This document shows, piece after piece, positions 45,821-55,794 of a stretch of DNA of 64,000 bases. This DNA comes from Thiomicrorhabdus indica. GTDB taxonomy: Bacteria; Pseudomonadota; Gammaproteobacteria; Thiomicrospirales; Thiomicrospiraceae. The position numbers were made by a program, and so were the translations under genes. The stretch covers positions 992,001-1,056,000 of the forward strand of contig NZ_CP033040.1 in the NCBI RefSeq assembly GCF_004293625.1, read 5' to 3'. Below the pieces are notes generated by a model. The model had not been told where the DNA came from, made no database searches, and was given only the letters and a program-made list of their open reading frames with translations. Position 1 is the first letter of the stretch. Every line of letters starts with the position of its first letter.

Positions 45821-46747
45821 GTGGTACCGATGAATTATCAATATGAAGGATTGGAAACGCTCATTGACTTTGTTCGTTGGGGGGGATCGCTTTTTCGAAA
45901 AAATGAACTGTTTTTTGGACATGGCACCGATAATGCTTTTGATGAAGCTCGCGTGTTAGTTTTTCATGCATTGTCATTGCCACAAGAAGTTCCAGATATG
46001 TATTGGCAGGTGCGTTTAACGCAAACTGAACGTACTGCGGTAACCGAGCTTTTTCGTCTGCGGATTGAAACACGTAAACCAGCGGCGTATTTAATTGGAG
46101 AGGCGTGGTTTGCCGGCATTCGATTTAAGGTAAATGAAAATACCTTGGTGCCGCGCTCTCCAATTGCAGAGCTGATTCAGCAGCGTTTTGAACAATGGGT
46201 CGAAGCCGATTCGGTGACGCGCGTTCTGGATATGTGTACTGGTAGTGGCTGCATTGGTTTGGCAAGTTTACAAGCTTTTCCGAATGCCACTGTGGATTTG
46301 GTGGATATTTCGCCAGAGGCTTTGGAAGTCGCTCAGCAAAATATCGATATGTATGATTTGAATGATGTGGCTCGTGCCATTCAATCGGATCTATTTTCAA
46401 ATCTTCAGGGTGAAAAATATGATTTGATTGTTTCGAATCCGCCTTACGTGGATGAAATCGAAATGGATCATTTGCCACCGGAATTTCAACAAGAACCGAG
46501 TTTGGGCTTAGCTGCCGGTAAAGATGGATTGGACTTGGTGCGTAAAATTTTGGTTGAAGCCGCGGATCACTTGAATGATGACGGAGTCTTAGTTGTTGAA
46601 GTCGGTGTAAGCCAATATTATTTGGAACAAGAATACCCAGAGTTGCCATTTTATTGGTTTGAATTTGAGCATGGCGGGGAAGGTGTTTTTGCCATTCAGA
46701 AACAAGAGTTAGAAGTGTTTGCCGAATTACTGCAACAGCGAGTGTAG
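45821..46747 (+). CDS. prmB: Ribosomal protein L3 N5-glutamine methyltransferase
   Basis: 308 residues from GTG 45821, seven bases after AAGGA (ATG 45830 is also possible). VLDMCTGSGCIGLASLQAFPNATVDLVDIS is the SAM motif and SNPPYVDEIEM carries the NPPY active motif. The N-terminal helical domain with HGTDNAFDEA matches PrmB rather than PrmC. It methylates Gln in ribosomal protein L3. Confidence 0.92.
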   Translation: MVPMNYQYEGLETLIDFVRWGGSLFRKNELFFGHGTDNAFDEARVLVFHALSLPQEVPDMYWQVRLTQTERTAVTELFRLRIETRKPAAYLIGEAWFAGIRFKVNENTLVPRSPIAELIQQRFEQWVEADSVTRVLDMCTGSGCIGLASLQAFPNATVDLVDISPEALEVAQQNIDMYDLNDVARAIQSDLFSNLQGEKYDLIVSNPPYVDEIEMDHLPPEFQQEPSLGLAAGKDGLDLVRKILVEAADHLNDDGVLVVEVGVSQYYLEQEYPELPFYWFEFEHGGEGVFAIQKQELEVFAELLQQRV

Positions 46748-46779
46748 AAGAATTTGGCTCTGAAAGAGGATTGATTGAA

Positions 46780-47823
46780 ATGTTGGATACAAAAACTGTT
46801 CAAAAAGCTTACCGGCCGGTAAAGTTTCCACACTGTTCTCAAATTGCTCATCAATTTATTCGTCAATCCAAAAGCTGGCTGGTTGCTTCGATACTCGCAT
46901 TTTCGGCGTTGGTGTTTCTGCAAGCTAATTCGGTTTATGCACAAGAACCTTTAGTTGATTTAGCGTCTGAGTTGGCCAAAATCAAAAAAGAAAACAATTC
47001 GTTAACTGTGCCTGAAGATGAAGTGCAGCTTGGCGAAGAGTCAAAAGATTTGCCGGCCGGTAAAGAAAAAGAAGTGTCCGATCATCATGGCGCGAACGGC
47101 GTTCATTGGAGCTATTCAGGTGATACAGGCCCAAGGCATTGGGGAAAGTTATCGTCCGATTATACTCAGTGTGATGTGGGCAAAAGTCAGTCGCCAATCG
47201 ATTTACGTGAAAAATCCGCTGTCGGTGCTCAAGGGTTGCCTGAGCTGGATATTCGTTACCGAGATGTTCCCTTAAAAATTAAAAATAATGGTCACAGCAT
47301 CCAAGTAGATTACCCGTTGGGGAGCTACATTAAAGTTGGTGGTAAGCGTTATGAATTGATGCAATATCATTTTCATACGCCAAGCGAACACCAAAAAGAA
47401 GGCTTTAATTACCCAATGGAAGTGCATTTGGTGCACAAGGATGGCGATGGCAATTATGCGGTGATTGGCATTCTTTTCCAAGAAGGAGAAGATAATGCGG
47501 CCTTGAATACCTTGTTGCAACACCTGCCAAAAGAAATGCACAAGTTGGAATTGCATGAAAATGTTAGTTTGAATCCGGTGAAGTTTCTGCCCGTTAATAC
47601 CGAGTTCTTTAAATATTCTGGGTCTTTAACGACGCCTCCTTGTACGGAAGGCGTTTATTGGATGGTCTTTAAACAGCCGATTCAAGCCTCTGCTAAGCAA
47701 ATTATGCAAATGAATGAAGTTCTAGGTGAAAATGCTCGGCCGGTGCAATCGTTGAATTCGCGAGCTGTATTAAAATCTTGGTTAGAAGTGGAACAAGACA
47801 CTCAATTTTATGAGTTTTACTAG
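46780..47823 (+). CDS. Periplasmic alpha-carbonic anhydrase
   Basis: 347 residues from ATG 46780, with AGAGGA upstream (TTG 46771 is too close to it). A long signal region ends in VYAQ, then about 50 linker residues rich in Lys/Glu, then the alpha-CA domain: zinc His at 197, 199 and 216 in QYHFHTPSEH and EVHLVH, plus SLTTPPCTEGVYW. Converts CO2 and bicarbonate in the periplasm. Related enzymes occur in sulfur-oxidising autotrophs of this group. Palindromes at 46811 (encoding YRPV) and 47053. Confidence 0.93.
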   Translation: MLDTKTVQKAYRPVKFPHCSQIAHQFIRQSKSWLVASILAFSALVFLQANSVYAQEPLVDLASELAKIKKENNSLTVPEDEVQLGEESKDLPAGKEKEVSDHHGANGVHWSYSGDTGPRHWGKLSSDYTQCDVGKSQSPIDLREKSAVGAQGLPELDIRYRDVPLKIKNNGHSIQVDYPLGSYIKVGGKRYELMQYHFHTPSEHQKEGFNYPMEVHLVHKDGDGNYAVIGILFQEGEDNAALNTLLQHLPKEMHKLELHENVSLNPVKFLPVNTEFFKYSGSLTTPPCTEGVYWMVFKQPIQASAKQIMQMNEVLGENARPVQSLNSRAVLKSWLEVEQDTQFYEFY

Positions 47824-47871
47824 AGTTTAACTTTTACACGTTTTAATCCTTACCGGCCGGTGAAGTTTGCG

Positions 47872-48279
47872 TTAGTTGAAATATGGCGCAATAAACTCTT
47901 TCGGGATTCGTTTGGGTTTGTGCGAGTCTAAGGTAATGCAAACGTACACACTGTTCGCCTTAAAAACGGTTTTGTTATCTTTGATTCGTACAAATTCAAA
48001 AAAGCGCTCGCGTTGGCAGCAGCCAAGTTGCTTGCCAATCCAAGTCCTCAATTCGAGTTCGTCGCCAGCATAACAACTTCCCAAATAATGCATGTGATGT
48101 TCGTAAACTGCCAAAATTCGGTTAAGTTGTTGTTGCAGCGGTTTATCAATGCCGACCGATTGCGCATGATGCCAAGCGACTTTTTCCATCCAATCTAAAT
48201 AACTTTTGTTATTCACATGACCTAAAAAGTCTAAGTCAGGGGCGTTAACGGTATAGTTTTCACTGTAAATGGGATTCAT
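47872..48279 (-). CDS. Hotdog-fold acyl-CoA thioesterase (4HBT/YbgC-like)
   Basis: 135 residues. DLDFLGHVNNKSYLDWMEKVAWHHA is the 4HBT catalytic segment (Asp near His), followed by the long hotdog helix and YLGSCYAGDELELRTWIGK. Probably hydrolyses an acyl-CoA in the cytoplasm; substrate unknown. An exact palindrome sits between its stop and that of the convergent carbonic anhydrase gene. Confidence 0.88.
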   Translation of the reverse strand: MNPIYSENYTVNAPDLDFLGHVNNKSYLDWMEKVAWHHAQSVGIDKPLQQQLNRILAVYEHHMHYLGSCYAGDELELRTWIGKQLGCCQRERFFEFVRIKDNKTVFKANSVYVCITLDSHKPKRIPKEFIAPYFN

Positions 48280-48378
48280 AGGCTAAAAATCTTGGCACTC
48301 ACAACGGTCTTAAGTGCCTCAGCGTTTCAAATAAAGTAGAATATTGCGAATTAAATTTCAGAAAAAGAAGTGTAACGT

Positions 48379-49479
48379 ATGTCAGGAAATACTTTAGGAC
48401 AAAATTTTCGCGTCACCACCTTTGGTGAAAGTCATGGTTTAGCATTGGGTTGTATTGTGGATGGATGTCCTCCAGGTTTAGAACTTTGTGAAGCGGATAT
48501 CCAAGCAGAGTTAGATCGTCGTAAACCGGGAACCTCTAAGCATTCAACCGCGCGTCGTGAAGATGATGAAGTACAAATTTTGTCGGGTGTATTTGAAGGC
48601 AAAACCACCGGTACGCCAATCGGTATGATTATTCACAACAAAGATCAACGTTCAAAAGACTATTCAAAAGTGGCGGAAACTTTTCGTCCAGCGCATGCGG
48701 ATTACACCTACACACAAAAATACGGTTTCCGTGATTATCGTGGTGGTGGACGTTCTTCAGCGCGTGAAACTGCCATGCGTGTGGCAGCAGGTGCAATTGC
48801 GAAGAAATATTTGAAAGAACGTTTAGGCGTTGAGGTGAAAGGTTATCTATCGCAGCTTGGGCCAATCAAAGTTGAAAATGTCGCTTGGCCGTTCGATAAC
48901 GACAATATTTATTTTTGTCCAGACGAACAAAAACGTGAAGAAATCCGCGTTTACATGGATGAGTTGTTGAAAAAGAAAGATTCTGTTGGCGCAAAAATTA
49001 CTGTAATAGCCAAAAATGTTCCGGTTGGATTAGGCGAGCCGATTTTTGACCGTCTGGACGCCGATTTGGCACACGCTCTTATGAGCATTAATGCGGTAAA
49101 AGGTGTGGAAATTGGTGATGGTTTTGAAGTGGCAGGGCAGTTGGGCACGGAACACCGTGATGAAATGACCTCTGAAGGCTTTGAGTCCAATCATGCCGGT
49201 GGCATTTTAGGCGGAATTTCAACCGGACAAGAAATCACTGCACACATTGCACTCAAGCCAACCTCGTCCATTATGACTCCTGGACGTTCAATTAATACCT
49301 CGGGTGAAGAAATTGAAATGGTGACAAAGGGTCGCCATGATCCTTGTGTCGGCATTCGTGCCACACCGATTGCTGAAGCACAAATGGCGATTGTCTTGTT
49401 AGACCACTTTATGCGTAATCGAGCGCAAAACGGTGATGTTGTACCGCCAATCATGGATTTGGCTTCTAAAAACGTCTAA
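48379..49479 (+). CDS. aroC: Chorismate synthase
   Basis: 366 residues, full length. [57 protein letters not shown] and [11 protein letters not shown] are the family signatures. It makes chorismate from EPSP with reduced FMN, the branch point for aromatic amino acids. Confidence 0.97.
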   Translation: MSGNTLGQNFRVTTFGESHGLALGCIVDGCPPGLELCEADIQAELDRRKPGTSKHSTARREDDEVQILSGVFEGKTTGTPIGMIIHNKDQRSKDYSKVAETFRPAHADYTYTQKYGFRDYRGGGRSSARETAMRVAAGAIAKKYLKERLGVEVKGYLSQLGPIKVENVAWPFDNDNIYFCPDEQKREEIRVYMDELLKKKDSVGAKITVIAKNVPVGLGEPIFDRLDADLAHALMSINAVKGVEIGDGFEVAGQLGTEHRDEMTSEGFESNHAGGILGGISTGQEITAHIALKPTSSIMTPGRSINTSGEEIEMVTKGRHDPCVGIRATPIAEAQMAIVLLDHFMRNRAQNGDVVPPIMDLASKNV

Positions 49480-49868
49480 ATAAAAACGTTTAAACACTCA
49501 GTTAGTCACGAACGAGTGACTGCATTTCCCCATCATTAATTACATGGAATCGCTCAACTTCCATTCAAGAGTGATTCCATTTTCCTATTCTCGTAACGAT
49601 AATCGACTATTCAAACGGCTGATCTCACTCTGCCAGAATGCTGAATTAACACATTCTTATTGTCAATTTATAAAATATAACTCGCCATATTCAATTATTT
49701 ATGTAAATGATTGTTTTCTCTTACTCTCGATTTCAGTCTTGTTTGATTTAAAATAAGCCTTAATTTGCTATCAAAACAATGCGTATAAGTATTGTTTTGT
49801 GTCTTTAAGCCGTATTAATGGCATCTCGTATGCTTATCTGAAGGTGAAGTTATCATGGAGACGATTTT
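49480..49868. other. Gap of about 390 bp after aroC
   Basis: Holds a small hairpin (AGTCAC/GTGACT, about 49504-49521) without a T run, and otherwise AT-rich sequence. A 70-codon frame at 49544 has no ribosome binding site and an unprotein-like composition. The promoter of the next gene should lie near 49790-49850. Confidence 0.6.
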
Positions 49869-50528
49869 ATGGATATTTCAGCAGTAAATGTGGCAACTTC
49901 TGCCTATGGTGTGAATAATAAGAATTCTACGGTGGCAGCGACAAATCAAAGCGGCAATGGGATGCAAACAACTCAATCGGATACACTGACACTGTCAAAT
50001 CAAGCACAATCTACTGTGTATTCAAGGCCAATTAAAGAGCAAGTTGATGAAATGGCTCAGAGAATACAGTCAATTTATGAGAAGACTGGCTGGTTCGTAC
50101 TCGAATTTGGGAAAAAGTCTTTATCTGAAAACTTACCTGAAAATCAGCCTCTTATTGATCAACTGAAAGCTGAGTACCCAGAATCGAATACAGAACGGCA
50201 AGAAGAGATTGCTTATCGTTTACGAACGTTACAGGAGTTCGGTCATCAATATTATTTTCCAGATGAGGAGTCTTTGGTAAAAGTGCGTGATATTCAGATG
50301 ACGGCAATTAATCAATTCCTGTCAAGTCTCAGTAAAGAGGAGGTTCAAGCCCAAATGAATAATTCTAGGATTTTACGAGAGAGGATTTTATCTGGTGATG
50401 TTCAAGCCGAGCAGGAACTAAAAGCAATGCTACGCCAAGCTCAACCTGAAGAGATACGAAATATGACGGAACAAGAAGCGAATGCCCATGGAAATATGCT
50501 TCAGGAAGAGCGTTTTGGTCATAAGTAA
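49869..50528 (+). CDS. Hypothetical cytosolic protein
   Basis: 219 residues, ATG with GGAGACG upstream. The N-terminal 50 residues are Ser/Thr/Asn/Gln-rich and probably disordered; the rest is helical and charged (VDEMAQRIQSIYEKTGWF, then long Glu/Gln-rich helices). No signal peptide, no known domain recognised. Convergent with the leader-bearing gene at 50598, from which a strong terminator separates it. Confidence 0.65.
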   Translation: MDISAVNVATSAYGVNNKNSTVAATNQSGNGMQTTQSDTLTLSNQAQSTVYSRPIKEQVDEMAQRIQSIYEKTGWFVLEFGKKSLSENLPENQPLIDQLKAEYPESNTERQEEIAYRLRTLQEFGHQYYFPDEESLVKVRDIQMTAINQFLSSLSKEEVQAQMNNSRILRERILSGDVQAEQELKAMLRQAQPEEIRNMTEQEANAHGNMLQEERFGHK

Positions 50529-50547
50529 ATGTCTTTAGTTTTATTCA

Positions 50548-50597
50548 TATTTGCTGATTCACATCTGTCTTTTCTATGAATCAGCAAATAATCTTTT
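50548..50597. terminator. Terminator between convergent genes
   Basis: TATTTGCTGATTCA and TGAATCAGCAAATA are perfect 14-bp arms around a 15-nt loop, followed by a T-rich run on the plus strand (and A/T-rich on the minus). Confidence 0.85.
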
Positions 50598-51101
50598 TTA
50601 AAGAGCGCTTATTCTAGCCACTCCGATGGAAAATGTTCCATTCCAAGGTCTATCCCAGCTTTTAAAATTCTTGTACCAATCTGCGTAAACAGTATTGTTT
50701 GGTTCATCATAGAAACCATAAAGAGTATGTTCTTCAATAGTTTGATAAGTGCTTCTTGGTGCGCTTTGGCCATCATAGGTCACCAAGTAAGCTTCGCCAA
50801 TTAATGCAATATCTGATCCAGAAGAGATGCGTTTACCGCCTGTCCAAGTGCCGCCTCCTTTGTAAATGTAAGAACGATAATCACTTTTAGCACCGTAAAA
50901 GTTCCAGACGTATTCAAACTCAGTGTAAGTGAAGTTGCTAGGTAATGGCCCAGCCCCACGCACTTCATCTAGTTGTTGCTCATCCATCACTTGAATGCTT
51001 GAATCTAATCCTGCTAAAACATTTGGCATAGCATTGTCAGCCTGAGAGGCTGTAAATGGTGCAGCTGAGATAGTTAGTATTACAAATAGTTTTTTCAACA
51101 T
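50598..51101 (-). CDS. Exported protein with double-glycine-type leader, probable C39 peptidase substrate
   Basis: 167 residues from ATG 51101, with AAGGAAA upstream (the frame remains open to 51182). Residues 1-21 (ending FTASQA) form a Sec signal peptide. It is followed by IQVMDEQQLDEVRGAG, which fits the leader rule of C39 peptidase substrates: small residue pair G49-A50 at -2/-1, hydrophobic V47 at -4, L44 at -7 and M39 at -12. The mature part is rich in Tyr, Trp, Gly and Ser and shows no known domain. The divergent operon encodes a beta-barrel and a C39 peptidase. Identification as the substrate is inference. Confidence 0.65.
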   Translation of the reverse strand: MLKKLFVILTISAAPFTASQADNAMPNVLAGLDSSIQVMDEQQLDEVRGAGPLPSNFTYTEFEYVWNFYGAKSDYRSYIYKGGGTWTGGKRISSGSDIALIGEAYLVTYDGQSAPRSTYQTIEEHTLYGFYDEPNNTVYADWYKNFKSWDRPWNGTFSIGVARISAL

Positions 51102-51246
51102 AAGTATTTCCTTATTTAAGTTATTTAATGCGTTATACAAACGCATTAGTGATATTGCTATATATTCTGTTTCAATTCGCACCTAAAATAAGATTGATAA
51201 TGAGTTGTTATATGAATAGATTTTTTCTTTTTATTATGTTTTTTCT

Positions 51247-52446
51247 ATGTCGGCTTTAGCTGATCAAGTGACATTGAAAAATGGCGATAAAATAAGTGGT
51301 CAAGTTTTAACTTATGCTAAAGGAATTTGTCTTTTTAATTCACAGTATAGCGGTTTGATGAAATTGCCTTATGAGCAAATGGTTGGTTTGAGTATCGATA
51401 AACCTGCGCAAGTTATTTTTGGTGAAGATGAACGATTGTCAGGTATTCTGAAATTTGATGAAACTTCCCAAGTTCTTACCTCAAAAACGGTCGGAGAAGT
51501 ACGTTTACCTATTACGGATATTTCTCAGATTCGTCGCGATTTTGCTGAAGAAAAAGCTGAATTGAAAAAGGAGTCGAAAACTCAGAACGTTAAAGATAGC
51601 TACGGCGAAGAGGCTTCTGAACCAACACTGGATTTTTTACGCGGATCAACGGTTTTGCTTAAAGATGGACAGCAAGAGTTCAGTCTTGGATTTCGCTATA
51701 ATCGGAACCGGTATAACTACCCGACTATGTTTAACTCTAATGATATTATCAACACGACAAGTCGTCGTGTTGATACAGTCCTTGGTTATAGTATTGGGTT
51801 GAAAAACAATCTTGAACTTTGGGCTCGCGCACCCTTGGTTTACACGCATCTTAAAGATGTTTCCAGTAATGAGTTTGTTCGTAACCATGAAGAGTTGGCT
51901 TTTGGAGATATTCAACTGGGTGCTCAATACCTAATTGAACCACAGTCTTTTGATTGGCCGTCAATTAGTTGGTCAGTTCAATTGAGCGCACCGACCGGTA
52001 AAAAACTCGATTATGCTTATCCTGAAGATTGGAAAAATTTAGGTTCAACGGGTGGTGGTTCTTGGGCGATTTCTACAGGTTTAGATTTCACTAAGATGGT
52101 TGATCCCATTGTTCTGTTTGGTGGTATTAGTCTAACCCATATGAATGATTTCACAGTCAATGGACAAGAGGTTGAACCGGGAAAAGGATTCGGTGCTTAT
52201 TACGGGTTAGGGTTTGCGGTGAATAACAAGTTGTCACTTAGCAGCCGATTAAGTTGGAATTATTATGGTAATACGCGTTTAGATGGTATTGAAATGCAAG
52301 GTTCTGATTCTGAGCAAATTGACCTTGGTCTAGGGCTGTCTTACAGAATGAATCCATCTTTGACCGTTACACCCAATCTTATGTTTGGTCTTGGCAGCGA
52401 AGCGAGCACACCAGCACTATCTATGAACTTTGCATGGAAGATTTAA
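51247..52446 (+). CDS. Outer-membrane beta-barrel protein with out-of-frame signal peptide
   Basis: 399 residues from ATG 51247. An N-terminal domain (VTLKNGDKISGQVL...LPITDISQIRR) resembles the small domain of DUF481/YdiY-like proteins; from about residue 135 on there are alternating strands typical of a barrel, ending SMNFAWKI with a late aromatic. ATG 51247 has no ribosome binding site. In the neighbouring frame, ATG 51212 starts MNRFFLFIMFFL and then stops; adding one T to the T6 run at 51239-51244 would fuse it to give a perfect signal peptide. So the gene is frameshifted here by a base, by slippage or by a sequencing error. Confidence 0.7.
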   Translation: MSALADQVTLKNGDKISGQVLTYAKGICLFNSQYSGLMKLPYEQMVGLSIDKPAQVIFGEDERLSGILKFDETSQVLTSKTVGEVRLPITDISQIRRDFAEEKAELKKESKTQNVKDSYGEEASEPTLDFLRGSTVLLKDGQQEFSLGFRYNRNRYNYPTMFNSNDIINTTSRRVDTVLGYSIGLKNNLELWARAPLVYTHLKDVSSNEFVRNHEELAFGDIQLGAQYLIEPQSFDWPSISWSVQLSAPTGKKLDYAYPEDWKNLGSTGGGSWAISTGLDFTKMVDPIVLFGGISLTHMNDFTVNGQEVEPGKGFGAYYGLGFAVNNKLSLSSRLSWNYYGNTRLDGIEMQGSDSEQIDLGLGLSYRMNPSLTVTPNLMFGLGSEASTPALSMNFAWKI

Positions 52447-52449
52447 GCA

Positions 52450-53076
52450 ATGAGAGTATTGTTTGTTGGTTTTCTTTTCATAACACATAGTCAATTTGTT
52501 TTTTCTGATGAAGGTACAAAGCACTCTTTTCAATCTTGGCAAACTCTCAAATTTGAACAGGTTGTGAAACAGGGGCTGGATTATTCATGTGGCTCCGCAT
52601 CGATGGCAACAATTTTAAATCATTACTTTGGTGATTCAATTTCCGAATCATCACTAACGCTGGATATGACTGCACGCCTTTCCAAAGAAGAGCTAGCAGG
52701 TAGGATAAAAGATGGTTTTTCGATGCTCGATATGCGAGATACGTTGGTTCGATTTGGGTATCAAGCCGTGGGTGTTCAATTAAGTTTTGAGCAAGCTGAA
52801 CAGTTGAAAGGGCCGATTGTTGTGCTTTTGAGAAAAGAAGAGATTAATCACTTTGTGGTGCTGAAAGGCATTGTCAATGACTTAGTTCAAATTGCTGACC
52901 CAACCTCTGGCAACCTTAAACTAACGAAAAGTGAGTTTTTGCATTATTGGCAAGGGGAAGCACTTGCAATTGGGAAAGCGGGATTTGAATTATCGGATGC
53001 AGTTTCTCTAAAAGCCAATCAAGAGAGTTACTCTCCTGCTCAAGAATCAGCTCGATATTGGATAAAATACCGCTGA
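52450..53076 (+). CDS. Stand-alone exported C39-family peptidase
   Basis: 208 residues with an N-terminal signal (VLFVGFLFITHSQFVFS). The C39 papain-like fold shows all catalytic residues: Cys47 in QGLDYSCGSASMATIL, His134 in EINHFVVLKG and Asp150 in VQIADPTSGN. C39 domains usually sit at the N-terminus of ABC exporters and cut double-glycine leaders in the cytoplasm; this one has no transporter and is exported, so it must act in the periplasm. It follows the barrel gene by 3 bp. FapD of the functional-amyloid (Fap) system is a known stand-alone relative. Confidence 0.85.
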   Translation: MRVLFVGFLFITHSQFVFSDEGTKHSFQSWQTLKFEQVVKQGLDYSCGSASMATILNHYFGDSISESSLTLDMTARLSKEELAGRIKDGFSMLDMRDTLVRFGYQAVGVQLSFEQAEQLKGPIVVLLRKEEINHFVVLKGIVNDLVQIADPTSGNLKLTKSEFLHYWQGEALAIGKAGFELSDAVSLKANQESYSPAQESARYWIKYR

Positions 53077-53226
53077 TTGAGACAAACTGTTTTGCAAGTA
53101 TAGATTAAAAATCATCAACTTTGAATTTTTAGACTTGCCGTTCGAGTTTATTGGTTCGCTCTTTTCAGCGTTAAACCGTTCTTAAAGGTTTTAACAAAGC
53201 TTTTACAACACACTTTACCGGCCGGT

Positions 53227-53272
53227 AGAAAAACGCCCAACAGAAAAAATCCTATTGGGCGTTTTTTATTTT
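53227..53272. terminator. Bidirectional terminator between C39 gene and chemoreceptor
   Basis: AAAACGCCCAA and TTGGGCGTTTT stem with T6 on the plus strand and T5 on the minus strand. An exact iterated palindrome abuts it at 53217. Confidence 0.85.
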
Positions 53273-53316
53273 AGGTATTTTTAATATTCTTTAAGTGTTT
53301 CCTTAGGGAGGCAGTT

Positions 53317-55659
53317 TTATACCTTAAACTGATTTACCAAACCAGAGAGTTCATCAGCCGCTTCTTTCATGTTTCCAGATGAGTTGGTCGTTTCACTGAC
53401 TAATGCCATATTTTGTTGAGTGGCATTATCTACCTCATTTAATGAGTGACTGACTTGACTAATTGATTGAGTCTGTTCGCTTGAAGCTTGGTTAATCTGG
53501 CTAATAATCGCCGAGACTTGGTTAATCGACTCTTTAATGTGTTCTAGAGCTTGATCGGAGTTTTGAGCGTGTTCTGTTCCTTGTTCGACAGTCTCCACCG
53601 TATTTTCAATCAATACTTTAATATCTTTTGCCGCTTCAGCAGATTTGGCTGCAAGACTCCGTACTTCGCCTGCAACCACCGCAAACCCACGTCCATGCTC
53701 ACCGGCGCGTGCCGCTTCAACAGCCGCATTTAAAGCCAGTAAGTTGGTTTGGAAAGCAATCCCGTCAATTAGTGAAATGATTTCGACAATCTTAGCCGAA
53801 GCTTCTTTAATGTCATTCATTGATTCAACGGTGTTTTTCATAATTTCAGACCCTTTTTCGGCCTGAATCTGTGCTCCGTGAGCCAGTTTGGTTGCTTCTT
53901 CTGATTGATTTGAAGTCTGTTCAACATTCTGGGCAATTTTCTCCATCATTTGGCTTGTGGAATCGAGGGATTGAGTTTGTGTTTGCGTTCGTTGATTTAA
54001 GTCTTGTGCGCCTTGATAAATATGTGTGACGTTTTGTTGTAAGGATTGAACACTGTGAGTGGTTTGACCAATTAACTGAGATAGGCTTTGATTGGTTTGC
54101 GCCAATAACGTTGCAACATCTTTGAATTTACCAAGATAATTGCCGGCCACTTGTCGTGTCAGATCACCCGAGGCCATGGCTTCAATAACAGCGGAAATAT
54201 CATCCAAGGCGTTAGAAGTTTGGCTAACACGATGATTCAAGGCGTCGACCAATTTTCCTAAATCTCCATGTGCAGTCAGTTGAATTTGTTGAGTGAAGTC
54301 GCCTTTTGCCATACTCTCCAGCATGTGATTAATCTCATTGAAAATCGTATCCAGTTCATGCATGGTCTCATCCATTTTTGAACGAATCGACCCTGCGACC
54401 CTGTCATTCATTCGAGCAGAGAAATCGCCATCTCTCAAAGCTTTTGCCATGCGTTCGAGCTCTTTCATGGTAAAAGAAGTACTTTGTACAGATTGATTGA
54501 CGGCGGTTTGCAGAGTTTCAAAGTCGCCATGTGCACCAGAGGCTGAAATTTGTTGACTAAAATCGCCTTTTGCGACGGCTTGCATGACTCGGTTACTTTC
54601 TTTAAAGCTGTTATCGACCAGTTGTAAAAGCTGGTTAATACTGTTGGCGGCTTGTCCGATTTCATCTTGGCTTTTGACAGGAATGCGTAGACTCAAGTCG
54701 CCTTGTTGTTCGACTTTGGTCACAAGGTCTTTCATTTCATCCAGCGGTCTGAAAGCTTTAGTCAAAATCGCTTTGACCATTAAGAACGCTAATATTGCCC
54801 AGACGATGATTGCAATGGTTCCCCAAATCAACGTAGCGTCTTCGGTGGCTTGAATGTCTGTTTTATCAGAGATTGAAACCATGTATCCAAATGGTTGACC
54901 GGTAGAATCGAGAACTTGTTTTGATTCAACGTCGAAGCTCTTCGTACCATTTTCGTTTGAAAGTATTAGGGTTTCTAGGCTTTCGTCTTGAATCGAAATT
55001 TGCGCTTTTTGTAATTCTGCTTCTAAGGTTTCGTTGGAGCTGGCGAGAACTTTTTCGGCATTCAAGTCATACAACATCAAATCAAATTGCCCAACCTTAG
55101 CAGAATCAGCAATTAATGCGGAAAAGTCGAGGGCAATATCAACTAAAGCCAAAAGTTGGCCGCGTGGAGCAATCGGAAGGATAAAGTGGACTTGTGGCTG
55201 ACCTGCTCCAATGGTTTCAATTCCTCGAATCAGGTTCAATTCTTCTTTTGCTTGTGTGAGAAGTTTAGAATTAATCTTGCCAGATTCTTTTGGATTGCGA
55301 GTGAACAGTAAGTTGAAATTCGGGTCTAAAATTCGGATGTTGTTGGCAACGTTTGTGGCCTCAAGCAAGTTTGCCGTTGTGTTGGCACGCGCAATAATGC
55401 CTTCCAAATCCTTATCTTGAATTGCTTTGAGCATTTTGTCATCTCGGGTGAACGAGAAAACTTCTTTTTCCATGAGTTCCTGAGCTCGCGACACCATTAT
55501 ATTAGAGATGGCAAGGCGTTTACTTTCAATGGAATGTTGCAGTTGTTGTTTCATTTGTCCATGATTGACGACAAATAAACCTAACAAAATGGTAATGGTA
55601 ATGAATAGGACACTTAGGGTGAAAAGCTCTAATTTTTGGCGAAGTGAATTGAATTTCAT
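53317..55659 (-). CDS. Methyl-accepting chemotaxis protein
   Basis: 780 residues: N-terminal helix (about 13-31), periplasmic cache-like sensor (about 35-270), second helix (about 275-297), then HAMP and further HAMP-like repeats ([24 protein letters not shown]). The signalling hairpin tip is [41 protein letters not shown]. There is no C-terminal pentapeptide for CheR binding. It senses an unknown ligand and controls CheA. Single gene. Confidence 0.93.
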   Translation of the reverse strand: MKFNSLRQKLELFTLSVLFITITILLGLFVVNHGQMKQQLQHSIESKRLAISNIMVSRAQELMEKEVFSFTRDDKMLKAIQDKDLEGIIARANTTANLLEATNVANNIRILDPNFNLLFTRNPKESGKINSKLLTQAKEELNLIRGIETIGAGQPQVHFILPIAPRGQLLALVDIALDFSALIADSAKVGQFDLMLYDLNAEKVLASSNETLEAELQKAQISIQDESLETLILSNENGTKSFDVESKQVLDSTGQPFGYMVSISDKTDIQATEDATLIWGTIAIIVWAILAFLMVKAILTKAFRPLDEMKDLVTKVEQQGDLSLRIPVKSQDEIGQAANSINQLLQLVDNSFKESNRVMQAVAKGDFSQQISASGAHGDFETLQTAVNQSVQSTSFTMKELERMAKALRDGDFSARMNDRVAGSIRSKMDETMHELDTIFNEINHMLESMAKGDFTQQIQLTAHGDLGKLVDALNHRVSQTSNALDDISAVIEAMASGDLTRQVAGNYLGKFKDVATLLAQTNQSLSQLIGQTTHSVQSLQQNVTHIYQGAQDLNQRTQTQTQSLDSTSQMMEKIAQNVEQTSNQSEEATKLAHGAQIQAEKGSEIMKNTVESMNDIKEASAKIVEIISLIDGIAFQTNLLALNAAVEAARAGEHGRGFAVVAGEVRSLAAKSAEAAKDIKVLIENTVETVEQGTEHAQNSDQALEHIKESINQVSAIISQINQASSEQTQSISQVSHSLNEVDNATQQNMALVSETTNSSGNMKEAADELSGLVNQFKV

Positions 55660-55794
55660 GATAGTCTCAATGTATTCTCAGTCTGTTTAGATGGCATTTG
55701 CTGAGAGGGGTCTGGGTTTACTTTTGACAAGAGGTTTCAGCAAATATTTTGAGTAGTAAATCTTCTTTTTAAATGTACTAAGCAGATTTTTTAG

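Noticed and set aside
46125-46649. 174-codon frame antisense to prmB
   Set aside because: Shadow of prmB; no signal or motif of its own.
49544-49756. 70-codon frame after aroC
   Set aside because: No ribosome binding site, unusual composition, no family resemblance; treated as non-coding.
50598-53076. Full Fap amyloid operon
   Set aside because: No FapB/FapC-like repeat proteins; only the C39 peptidase and a barrel are comparable.
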